In this document: in pieces, positions 23,934-33,652 of the stretch
Layout of the letters: each line of letters starts with the position of its first letter
How positions within the stretch are numbered: position 1 is the stretch's first letter
Assembly: GCA_019828545.1 (NCBI GenBank)
Contig: JACVRA010000025.1
Span: 1-64,000, forward strand
Origin: Paracamarosporium sp. OC-R06-R3
Lineage: Eukaryota; Ascomycota; Dothideomycetes; Pleosporales; Didymosphaeriaceae
DNA: 64,000 bases
Direction: 5' to 3'
Made by a program: the position numbers and the translations under genes
The notes under the pieces: generated by a model
What the model was told of the DNA's origin: nothing
What the model saw: the letters and a program-made list of their open reading frames with translations, nothing else
The model's database searches: none

Positions 23934-24018
23934 GGGTTGAAGAATTAGGTATCGGGCATGCTGCGATTTTACGTTAAAGGTTAGAATGCTTCTTAGGGCA
24001 GTGTAACCTCAGGATAAA

Positions 24019-24135
24019 TTAGATACGAACACGTGGTACCAGGAAGAGATTGGCCAGTCGCTTGATGTATATTCTAATATTCTTTTTCAGAACAGGCTTG
24101 CGCAACAACGTTGATCTACTAGGTCTTCTGTTTCT
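24019..24135 (-). pseudogene. Sugar transporter fragment (relic)
   Basis: The - strand translation contains Y-I-K-R-L-A-N-L-F-L-V-P-R-V-R, nearly identical to the cytosolic-loop/helix 7 junction of the transporter at 14808-17487. The preceding residues (P-S-R-S-T-L-x-R-K) also match. DNA similarity covers about 110 bp, and neither side continues as a transporter. It is a truncated duplicate. Confidence 0.8.
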
Positions 24136-24882
24136 CGAGAGCACGTTCTGTCCAACGCTCCCCTGCCTGTGCCTGTTGCATGCACTTGCGGGATAGTGTT
24201 GCAGTGGTAATTGGAACGCGAGGGCGCGGGTAGAGTACATGCAGAAACAAACTGGTACTGCTTGTAAGGCGCATATCTAAGCGACCATTAGCAACAATGT
24301 TTGCGCGCTGTGTTGCACGTAATAAAGTGTAGTCCTATCATCGCGCTTGTTTCACGGGAACGATGGTGCGGGCGTCAAGGCGCGGCCCACTTTCCCCCGA
24401 AGATCGGCTCTGGGGTCCTTCCTCGCTTCCCCACGACATCAACCTTCCGCGATAGTGGAACACTCGCCTTCACGACGACGCGTATGTGGGTGTTGCTCGA
24501 CCGACTTTGGGCATCAAGAGTCTTTAGCCAATCAGAGAGGATTTGAGCTCTCTTTGTCCGCACCCTACACAAGCGCATCATCATAAGTCAGCAGGGCTAA
24601 AGTGATGACACACGCTGCGCTTGACGCTCATTCGTAGTAGCTCCATCTGAACGCCAATACCTACCAATCTACTGATTCCTATAAGTATCTCAGCGTCAAT
24701 CTTTTTTTCCGTTAGCCTTCCCTCGAATCCTCCTCCAAACATTGACGTCATTTGTGTAGGGTACGAGTCAACGTTATATGTAAGCTTCGTCCAACTGAGA
24801 ACGCCAAAAAACGCTGCTGAACATCTCCAGCTAAGGGTTATTTATCCGTTCCACCGAGGTGCACCGCAGAATCCTCACGAGA
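24136..24882. other. Intergenic, nothing recognised
   Basis: Promoter side of the SNG1-like gene. Overlapping short frames on both strands around 24301-24586 have no domain. Confidence 0.5.
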
Positions 24883-26508
24883 ATGGGGAATGAAGATGCG
24901 AACCATTTGTCGTCAAAGGTTCCGAATCATTTCTTCAAGATGCCTGATAGATACAATCCCTACCACCGCGCCTTCGAAAACCGTGTAGGCGTGCGACACC
25001 CTTCCATCCAGGCAATACGGGCCAAGTTTTTTAGAGCCGTGCTCGGTAACTTCGCTATTCTACAATTGCTCTTCTTTGCGCTGTTCTGCTATATCTTCGG
25101 CACGCTATACACGCAAAATGCGCACGTACACAACATCAAAATACTCTACACAGACTATGATGGTGGGGTAATTGGTGCAAGTGTGCGGGCGGCGTACCAA
25201 AGGCTAAAAGCAGACTCGTACCCGACGTTGATCGAGGTCTCTGCAGTCGATCAAATCCCAGATGTTGGAGCTATAAGGAGCGGCGTATGTCGAAACCACT
25301 ACTGGGGCTCCATTTGGACGCATCCTGGTGCTTCTGATCGCCTTTCCGCAGCCCTGGCCGGTGGCTCAGCAGCTGCGGACTATGATCCAGCTGACGTACT
25401 GACCTTTGCGTGGAATGAAGCGCGATACCCCACCGCAGCAGATTCTAGCGTCTTGTCGACACTTACTGCCTTGTCTGCTGCCGCAAGAGTCGCATACACG
25501 ACGATCAACGGATCAAGCGCTATCAATACGATGGACCGCACAGACCCGAATGCTGTTGAGGCATACAGCAACCCTTGGACTTTGGAACAAATAAACATAA
25601 AAAAGACGAACCAGGGTAGCCGGGCCATTTATAACACTCTGTGCATCATCCTCATCCTCATCCAGGAGTTCTTCTACTTGGCCGCGCTCAACGGCATGTA
25701 CGCCGCGTTCAAAGTTTATGAGCGTCTTTACCCACACCGAATAATCGCCTTCCGAGTCACCATTTCAGCAGGATACTGCTTTATCGGCAGCCTTTGCGTG
25801 ACTGCCGCAATCTGGATCTTCAAAGATGGATGGGATGTCAGCGGAGGGCAGTTCATGGCAACGTGGATGATCGTCTGGTTGTTCGCGCACGTCAACTTTC
25901 TCGTGCTAGACGCCATCACGGTATGGGTACCCCAAAGCTTCGTGCCGCTGGGGCTGATTACGTGGATTGTACTGAATGTTTCATCCATTCTCCTCCCCTT
26001 CGACCTGGTGCCTGGATTCTACCATTGGGGCTATGCGCTGCCTGCGCACTGTGTATACAGCACTCAGTTGGACATTTGGTCTGGAGGCTGCAACAATGAA
26101 TTACATATCGATCTGCCCGTGTTGTTCGCATGGGAACTCTTAGGTCTGATTCTCTGCTACTTGGGCGTCCATCGGAGATGTCACTACGCCGTCATCGCGC
26201 AGGAAGCGCAGGAGCAGCAGTTCCAAGATAAGCTGCAAGATGCGATGATATTTGAGAAGAAGCGCGACGCCAAGCGGTCATACGAGCGTGCGCGCCGGAA
26301 AGAGTCGGCTGCCAGCGCAATGGGCATCGAGAACCAAGAAGAAGAGGCAGATGAGATTGACAGCGCTGAAGCAAGGGATAGGGAGGAAATGGAGACTGAG
26401 CTGAAACTTGAACGGAGTAAGAGTCGCGCCGAGATGAAGAGGGTCCAGAGTAATGTGCACTTTGGCCCAAGCTTCTCGAATCCATTCGGAAGCAGTGGCG
26501 ACGATTGA
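24883..26508 (+). CDS. SNG1/DUF3533-type membrane protein
   Basis: Single exon, 541 residues from the ATG of M-G-N-E-D-A; an open extension to 24859 lacks an ATG. After a hydrophilic N-terminus there is one membrane helix (L-G-N-F-A-I-L-Q-L-L-F-F-A-L-F). A periplasm-like ectodomain starts I-K-I-L-Y-T-D-Y-D-G-G-V-I-G, the hallmark of the DUF3533 family. A cluster of four or five helices follows from about residue 250, then a long charged coiled-coil tail rich in Glu, Arg and Lys (residues 430-541). The family includes yeast Sng1, linked to resistance to nitrosoguanidine and other drugs and to membrane lipid asymmetry. Its place near metabolite genes could mean export or self-protection, but that is inference. 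Confidence 0.8.
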   Translation: MGNEDANHLSSKVPNHFFKMPDRYNPYHRAFENRVGVRHPSIQAIRAKFFRAVLGNFAILQLLFFALFCYIFGTLYTQNAHVHNIKILYTDYDGGVIGASVRAAYQRLKADSYPTLIEVSAVDQIPDVGAIRSGVCRNHYWGSIWTHPGASDRLSAALAGGSAAADYDPADVLTFAWNEARYPTAADSSVLSTLTALSAAARVAYTTINGSSAINTMDRTDPNAVEAYSNPWTLEQINIKKTNQGSRAIYNTLCIILILIQEFFYLAALNGMYAAFKVYERLYPHRIIAFRVTISAGYCFIGSLCVTAAIWIFKDGWDVSGGQFMATWMIVWLFAHVNFLVLDAITVWVPQSFVPLGLITWIVLNVSSILLPFDLVPGFYHWGYALPAHCVYSTQLDIWSGGCNNELHIDLPVLFAWELLGLILCYLGVHRRCHYAVIAQEAQEQQFQDKLQDAMIFEKKRDAKRSYERARRKESAASAMGIENQEEEADEIDSAEARDREEMETELKLERSKSRAEMKRVQSNVHFGPSFSNPFGSSGDD

Positions 26509-27224
26509 TTCAGAAGATCCAAAACCTCAACTGAATTATCAAAGTGTTCAACAAGCAGAAGGTGGATGAAACTCTCTAAAACATATGCCTGTAGAAACGC
26601 ATTCCTTCATACCGATTTCCGCAAGTCAAGTCCTATATTTATTAGCCAGCTGACCTTGTATCTGATGTGCATCATAATAAAGCTCATCAGATAGACACAG
26701 ATTTAGTACCCATCTCTAGAATACAGGACACAAGTTTCATTGCTGTGCAAGCAACGGTTCATCTCCCTTTTATCTATATCACAAGGAACTGGTTATGGAA
26801 GCAAGCGGAGGCGTTAGCATAAAATGCAAGAGAGTTTAACATGTTACTAATGCCAGGTGAACTTCAAGCACGATAGGTAGAGCAAGATGATTTCTTTACT
26901 TGGTACTGGAGCGCTGTGCACAGAGTTGCTAAGGTTGGGCCAACGTTATATTCACGGCTGCCATAAAGCCACCTATGATGTATATTCATACTTATATCTC
27001 TAGACTCTGTGTTAAGCTTTGTCGAGTCCTTCTCAAGTCAAGCATGTCGTGCGCTGACGCTGTCATAAGCCTCGACAACCGAGGACAACTGAGGGCTGCA
27101 CTAGCAAGTGTTACTATGTGCACTATTGCAATTCTGTATTTCTCTCTCGGGCTTATACAGGTACAGTGATATCAAGTGATATACTATCAATGGAAGAACC
27201 GGGTGTTCATGGTACCATCGAGAT
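26509..27224. other. Intergenic, nothing recognised
   Basis: About 700 bp, moderately AT-rich, holding the 3' ends of two convergent genes. No coding or RNA signal. Confidence 0.6.
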
Positions 27225-28364
27225 TCATTTTAATCCTTTGGTCGCCCACTGAGGAAGCTCTCCCTCGTTTTGCTCTTTCTTCTGAACTTGCGCAGCCTTC
27301 ACCCTCGTCTTTACCCAATCTTCCGCTGTAATGTCTTCCTCAACTATTCCTTCATCAAGTTCTGGTATCACCGCACTCCCCTCGATCCGCTTCATAATGC
27401 ACTTATTTTCTGGGCGAGTGAAATAAGCAAGCGAGTACCGTGTCAGGGTAGCCTGTTCGCCTGGCGCATATGCGACACGGTGCATAGGGCTTTTGAACAG
27501 ACCGTTGGTGAATCTGACCATCGCGTCGCCCAAATTGATTATAGCACAGTGTGGCTCAGGCTTGAACCATCGCCAGTTCTCTTCCCCTGGTGAGTCGCCG
27601 TGCGGAAGCACTTGTAGGCCACCGAGAACATTGAAAAGCACTGTAATGCTGCCATAGTCTGTATGCGGTACGAGACTTGTGCGACGATCTCCTTCTATCT
27701 GAGGCAAGTATTTGATCTGACGAGTCTGATCTTGTGATGCCTGATTAATGCGGTGGCGCTCACGTAGGGTACCTGCAGGGAGTTTGAGTGCAGCTTCTAA
27801 GCGTTCCAGAAGCAGCAGGGAGAGATTGTGACAGCCTCTTATAAAGGGCGTGTAGGTGTCGCGGTTTTTCCTCACCAACTCGGGCGCTGAGAGTGGAGGC
27901 ATAAGACCAAGGATGTCATCCTTTGCCATGCACCAAAACTCGCATCTGTCCGGTGTACCTTTTGCATCTATCCTGCCTGTACCAGCCGCTTTGTAACTGT
28001 GACATATGTCAGCTGCAGGCCGTACTGTCTGGCATGGAAAAGCACCTGTAGTACCTGCTTGTACTCACCCAAGTACTGTACCACCAAGCATAAGGTACTC
28101 GTTCTTTGTTTCTAACCCCATGTCAAATATCTTCTCACTCAACCCGAATATTTCATCCGCACTATGCATCAAGTCATATCCATCACGGTGGTCCGACAGA
28201 TCGAGCAGGAAAAGGCCAGTTGAGCGGCAAGCGGAGAACAGTCTGTCTGTCTCTTTTGTATCATTCGCGATGAGCTTTGCCAGGGACAGAGTTTCTGTTG
28301 CTATTGGCTCAATATTTGATGGGAAATCGGGAAAGGATGCTGGGCTGCTGAACGCCATAGTCAT
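27225..28364 (-). CDS. 2-oxoglutarate/Fe(II)-dependent dioxygenase (isopenicillin N synthase-like)
   Basis: Exons (minus) 28364-28069 and 27996-27225, giving 355 residues; the join restores G-Y-K-A-A-G-T-G-R-I-D. The N-terminal DIOX_N domain has A-C-R-S-T-G-L-F-L-L-D. The double-stranded beta helix carries the iron triad: His210 and Asp212 in L-V-P-H-T-D-Y-G-S, and His271 in S-P-M-H-R-V-A. The 2-oxoglutarate-binding Arg285-x-Ser287 lies in T-R-Y-S. All ligands are present, so activity is expected. Such enzymes hydroxylate, desaturate or cyclise metabolites. It is divergent from the rhodopsin-like gene and lies near a thioesterase and a terpene cyclase, consistent with a tailoring role. Confidence 0.88.
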
Positions 28365-28880
28365 CTATGGAAGAATAGGTCAACACATAGAGCAGAAGAT
28401 GCGTTGAAAAGGAGTAGAGCACGAAACGAGGTGCATGATGACCGCGAAACGAATCCTGCGTATGTGGTGGCGTTGTTCAGCTACGCCCCAGCGCTTCCGT
28501 ACCATTATTGGCAGGCATAAAGGATTCGGCCGAACCCTGCCGTAAGCACGGCTCACGTCTCACGTTCCGGCTCAACTCACCCATTGTATGGAGAAGGTAG
28601 TACAAATCATGCGTGCCCGCATTCTCAAAGCCGTGGACCAGTTCATAGGATGTAAATCCCTGAATTGATCAGGTGTGCTGAAGTCGAACACCGATGCATG
28701 GGACCAATCTGAAATACGAGGCTTGCGCGCCTGCATACCTAAACCCCCACGATAGAGAATATTGCCACAGCCGAATATGAATAAGCTCCGTCCCACTAAT
28801 ACGAAGAAGAAGCTTTCCCGCACTATGCCTCACAATCTTTGATCTCCATCTCGGTTGGCCGTTATAACCAAATCCTGAAA
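28365..28880. other. Divergent intergenic region
   Basis: Separates the dioxygenase (-) and the rhodopsin-like gene (+), about 516 bp; likely holds both promoters. Short minus-strand frames here show no domain. Confidence 0.5.
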
Positions 28881-30097
28881 ATGGAAGAACTACATCCTCC
28901 ACCAGATGGAGACGTCACTAGAGGCCCCGCGATCTTGGCCTTAGCGGTATCTTCTATGGTTATCGCTTTCTTCTGTGTTCTCATTCGATTATACATTCGG
29001 GGTTGCATGAAGAAAAACTTGTGGTGGGATGATGGTTTCCTTGTCGCCGGCCTGGTACGTGGTCTGACGTTTTTTCCGATGTCATCGCGATATTGACGAT
29101 AAACTAGCTGTGCTCTATCGTTGGAGTTGTTTTCAACATCATCATGGTCACCTACGGTGGCGGCCGACACCAGTATTACCTCTCTAAGGAGCAAGCGGCC
29201 AAAGTCCTTCAGTACAACACCCTATTTGCGATCTTGAATGTCGCATGCGTATGTCTCGTGAAGACATCTATTCTCTTATTCATCTACCGGATACAGAATT
29301 CGAGGCGCATGGCGTATTATCTCCACGTTTTAATGTTTATGGTCGTTGTTGTGGGTGTGGGCACGTTTCTCTTCATGGTGTTCCAATGCATACCGCTTAA
29401 TGCTTTGTGGAACCACTCAGTCAAAGGCGTTTGCGTCAGTCGCAGAACCTATGGAGATGTGAGCATAGTTCAAGGCTCCATATACAGCTCACTCGACTTG
29501 CTTATCACAACGACACCTATCATCATCTTGTGGAAAATAAAGATGAAAACGCAGGCCAAGGTGGGAATATGTATTCTACTAGGATTAGGTCTTGCAGCCA
29601 CAGTTTTCAACATACTACGCGTCGTCAACTTCGAGAATCTTGCTGCTACCGACTTCACCTGTAAGTATGAGAAAGCCCGATGCAATGTTCCTGCTAATGG
29701 GGATGTAGATGATTGTTGGGGCGTCGATTTCTCTGCACAGCTCGAGCAAAACATCTGTATCATTGCCGCTTCAATAACAACATTCCCTCATCTTTTCAAG
29801 ACATGGGCTCGTTCTGTCAAGCAAAAGACCGGGGAAAATCCTTCAAAAAAGTCGTCATTGTTTGCGATGAAGTCTTTCACAAGAAGCGCAACCTCCGCGA
29901 GAAGAAAGAAGCACCCATATGATGATATTACCGACATCAGTCGCATTACGGTACAGCACGACATCGATCAAGCGAGCTTTCACGAAGACAGGCATGCTAT
30001 GGAGTCCTGGACTGGACTGGGCCATTCCTCGGAAGATCGGGTCTTCGTGACATCTGTTCCTAGTCATGCAGTGGTTGTTGGTAAAAACGCAGTGTAG
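28881..30097 (+). CDS. Seven-helix rhodopsin-like fungal membrane protein
   Basis: Exons 28881-29054, 29108-29660 and 29709-30097, giving 371 residues. Start at M-E-E-L-H-P-P-P; a longer open frame to 28839 lacks ATG. The pattern is that of the large fungal family of SAT4-like/rhodopsin-domain membrane proteins: helix 1 followed by L-W-W-D-D, then Y-G-G-G-R-H, F-I-Y-R-I in helix 4, an extracellular loop with Cys, D-L-L-I-T-T-T-P-I-I-I-L-W-K-I in helix 6, G-L-G-L-A-A-T-V-F-N-I-L-R, then helix 7 and a hydrophilic tail. No retinal-binding lysine was identified. The last intron is 48 bp, a multiple of three, so retention would add 16 residues without breaking the frame. Function unknown. Confidence 0.85.
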
Positions 30098-30691
30098 TCA
30101 ATCGTTCGGAACAGCTTGGAGATGTGTTTGGATAGTTGCCAAGTTGGCTTCTACGTGTGCAGCTTGCACTGATAGGCGAGTTTGTATATAGATATACCTA
30201 AAGAGAGTTTTGCTAGTATCGCTTGTGTCAATAGAACCTCAAAAGCCTTTCCGATGTGACTTTTTGTTGTCCCCGCAAACTTACATCAAGATGCTGAACC
30301 TAGCCATGGAGGGCTCGGAATGCGCTAGAGAAGCTTCGTTCAACATAGGTTGAGCAAAGTCCGAATACAACATAAATCAAGCAGCGTGCATGTCAGATCT
30401 GTGGCACATTCCAAAATCAGTGTGCCAAGGTTAGGCGCCCGCCCCGCTGCATTCTTCGTTCGTAAAACGCGGGGACCGTCTCCGGCTGACGAATCGCTCG
30501 GTCCGCACCGCTCCCGCTATCCCACGTGCAGGTGGACATGCCCGCCCATAAGCTTATAATCATCTAACTCCGATAGCGAACCGAGCCTTCGCCCAAAACA
30601 AGCTACCCGTTCAATTACTTCATTTACGGTTATCCAGCCGTCTCACCGCTTGCTCTCATCGATCGCATAACTGCTTGCCTCACCCGAAAAC
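30098..30691. other. Intergenic, nothing recognised
   Basis: 3' UTR of the rhodopsin-like gene and promoter of the thioesterase. No domain in the short frame at 30350-30559. Confidence 0.55.
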
Positions 30692-31385
30692 ATGCCGCCG
30701 CTCGAGGTGCACCCAGATTTCCGATCGCAACGTTGGTGCATGGAACTGATCAACTCGTCATTCACTGAGACAATACCCTGGCCATCGCGCCCTGATAAGG
30801 TCCCTGTCGATCACCCTTGTTCGTTCTTTGCACAGACGTTAAATACAGCCACCGGCGTTCGTGCCGCACACGCGTTATGGCAATCGAAGCACGCTGCAAA
30901 GACGACTGGCCAAGCATTACTACTTGTGTCTATGGGCGATGGCATGAACTATTATCGTCGGATATTGCATGGTGGTATGGTCGCTGCATTGTTAGACGGT
31001 ACGTTCTGATTTTGTTTATCTTGCGCCCTCTAAATCTAGGCAAAAAGCAGAGCCCGAGAATTCTTGAGATTACCGTTACAGGTGGCGTCTGACATGCATA
31101 ATAGAAGCCATGGGTCTGCTTTTTATGCATAAGATGGGTTGGAAAACTGCGGTTGGGTCGGAGACTTACACGGTGAAAATCGAGATTGCCTTGAAAGGGA
31201 AAGTCGAGACTCCGGGAGTTTGCCTCGTCCGGGCGTGGCCTGATGATGAGGAAGTAGGTAAACAGGGGACTAAGTGGACGGATATGCGGAAATTTTGGGG
31301 GTCAGCGACGATCGAAGACGGGAATGGTCGAGTATTGGTTGAGGGACGGTACATGTTCATCCGTCCTCATATTAACAAATTGTAG
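30692..31385 (+). CDS. Hotdog-fold thioesterase (4HBT family)
   Basis: Exons 30692-30998 and 31105-31385 with a 106-bp intron, giving 195 residues. The join restores L-H-G-G-M-V-A-A-L-L-D-E-A-M-G, the HGG helix motif of the PaaI/4HBT hotdog group including its catalytic acid. The hotdog beta strands follow (T-Y-T-V-K-I-E-I-A-L-K-G-K-V; G-S-A-T-I-E-D-G-N-G-R-V-L-V-E-G-R-Y). Cytosolic acyl-CoA or acyl-carrier thioesterase; substrate unknown. It sits between the rhodopsin-like gene and the terpene cyclase on the same strand. Confidence 0.88.
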
Positions 31386-31964
31386 ATATGGATCGTGCGT
31401 AAAAATTGCCGCTTCTGTCGTGCCCTCGGTAGTCAAAGTAACACAATCCAGACCGAAGTCGCCGCGTAACGCAAGGGTTCAACGTCAGCACTTTTTTGCG
31501 CGACGGGTTAATGGAGTCTTGATTGCCCGCTGGAACTTCGCTGAATAGCTGTCTACTATAGTTTTGTGTGTAGAATCAATGCCTTCAGATATGAGATGTT
31601 CACGTTAAAGATCTCAATACTAAGGAAGTAGAGACACTTCAGGTATCCTACTAGGCTCAGATCTTGTTTACTTTTGTTTCCACATGCATAAATATTCCCT
31701 GCGTAGTCTGCCCGTGCTCGATTTTCCCAGCGGGCAGCAATTACCTCACTACCTATTGGCGCTGGCTATCACTTAATAGTATCGAGGTAGGGGTATTGCG
31801 TACCTCGTAGCACTCGCGCGACGCCTTGCAAATTCATCTCACATGTACATGATGCACACGGACTTGGGTACAGATTCTGATAAGCGTCCAAATGTCAGAA
31901 TCGAAAGCATAAGTAGGAGCAGTGGAATATGTGCCACGTTGAATGAACGAAACAGTCCTCAATC
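31386..31964. other. Intergenic, promoter of the terpene cyclase
   Basis: No coding signal beyond short overlapping frames. No repeat found. Confidence 0.5.
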
Positions 31965-33228
31965 ATGGTTCAACTCGATCCGTTGCAAGGCGTCATCTCT
32001 GATGCAGACAAAGAACGCATTTGTCCTATCCGCTACCTCCACAACCCTCTTCAAACTACGGTGCCTTACCTATACCGAGCTCATGACTCTTTTCCACCCG
32101 GTCGCGCCGATGATTGCGATTTCAAGCAGTCTTCTTTCACGGTCTTCAACCCGCTCGATGGTATGGTTCCGTATTATAGCTCTATACCAGTTGTGTATGA
32201 ATCACAGTTCTGGCGAGACTCAATGGAAGCTGCGAGAACATTCATACATCTTCTTGCTACCGACGAAAGCTCTTCGGATATCCCTATAAGGGGTTCGCTC
32301 ACTCTGCGCGAGATTGCCCGTCACGAACTGCGGCCAGGGCTCGAGCATCGGACTCTTCGCTCCGCGGCTTACATGTTTCCGTTATGCGTGAGTGCACGTA
32401 GGATGGAGATCGTTGCCGTTTTCATAGTCATGTTATTCTTGTTCGACGGTACTACTTCCGAACACCTTCCTAAAAGAACACCGGGCTGAGAACTTGCATG
32501 CAGATAAATGCGAAGTAGCGGACGAAAAACAAACCCCAATACTTGTTTCGGACTTTTTCCACCGTCTTGAAGATCCTGGACTAATCGCAACAGCGAAAGG
32601 TCCGAGCAGTCCACTTCAAGCATATCTTGACGCCATCATCAATGACGTCCATGCTGCAGATGCAAAAGCAGGCAATGGAGGTGCCGAGGTGCATGCAGAG
32701 ATGCGGAAAGCGCTCACCTCGCTACACCCCTCTGATCTTACTTCAGTTGGAGCCTACCTGTCCTTCCGCAGGAAAAACGTTAGTGCCGGATGGGTGTTCG
32801 CCAGCGTGAAGTTTTCTTTGGCATCCAGTGTCGACATCCATCAGCCCATTATTCGCCGATTCATGGAATGGGCTGCAGATCACCTTGCTCTTACCAACGA
32901 TCTTTATAGCTACGAGAAAGAAGCAAAAGCTTTCCGCAATGGCACATGTCCCGATATAATCAACATTGTTTCAGTCGTCGGAAACCTCTTGTCGCTCCCG
33001 GAAAGCTCTGCATTGGAGATGGCATATGCACTAATCTTGCAACGGGAGCAATGGATGTATCGAGAGCTAGAAATGTTTGAGGCAACCAACTGTCTGGACG
33101 AAGAAACTTGGCGTTTCTTGAGAGGCGTGTGGGTGTGCATGGCAGGCAATGCTTTCTTCAGTATGACCTGCGTCCGCTACGGTGGCGAGAAAGCTCGTAT
33201 TCTTCACGATTTTGACAAACGTCCCTAG
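31965..33228 (+). CDS. Class I terpene cyclase, probably sesquiterpene synthase
   Basis: Exons 31965-32448 and 32504-33228, giving 402 residues. The intron splits the first metal motif: the join restores F-D-D-K-C-E (Asp161, Asp162, Glu165), a DDxxE aspartate-rich motif. The second, NSE-type motif is N-D-L-Y-S-Y-E-K-E from Asn293. The Arg-Tyr pair of fungal sesquiterpene synthases is R386-Y387 near the C-terminus. Length and motif spacing fit a monofunctional fungal cyclase acting on farnesyl diphosphate; there is no prenyltransferase domain. Neighbours that could modify the product are the dioxygenase and thioesterase upstream; no intact P450 is adjacent. Cyclisation mode cannot be read from sequence. 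If the intron is missed, the cyclase appears to lack its first motif. Confidence 0.92.
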
Positions 33229-33652
33229 ATAAACAATACTTCTATATATAATGACTTAGTTTGACTAAGTGGTAGAATCAGCTCTATTGCCCCACCTCTG
33301 CAAATTGGTAACGCCGAACAAAAGGCACAAACAGCAGGCTCATGCTCCCGTTGAAAGGTGCTTCCAACTTTCCTTATTGGAATAATCTTCGCATGCAGCT
33401 TTCAATTCGCTGAGTATACAGCAACAATTTTAATAGAGTGATGAATTGCATAACTAGAAGTCGCTATTATTGAGATACTTTCAACTAATGTTTGTCAACT
33501 CATTCGCTTCAGATACCGGAACAGCTCTTCAAACAATGATAGACTGACGTTCATTGGGTTTGAGAATCATATTCAGTACCATAGGCCAGATAACCGATAA
33601 CAGACTGAGCCTCTGCAGATCCTCGGTCACATACGAGCGGCGCCAACATAAA
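33229..33652. other. Convergent 3' region
   Basis: Between the terpene cyclase and the convergent regulator. Contains the short inverted repeat ACTTAGT-TTG-ACTAAGT at 33254-33270, shortly after the cyclase stop, which could sit in its 3' UTR. Nothing else seen. Confidence 0.5.
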
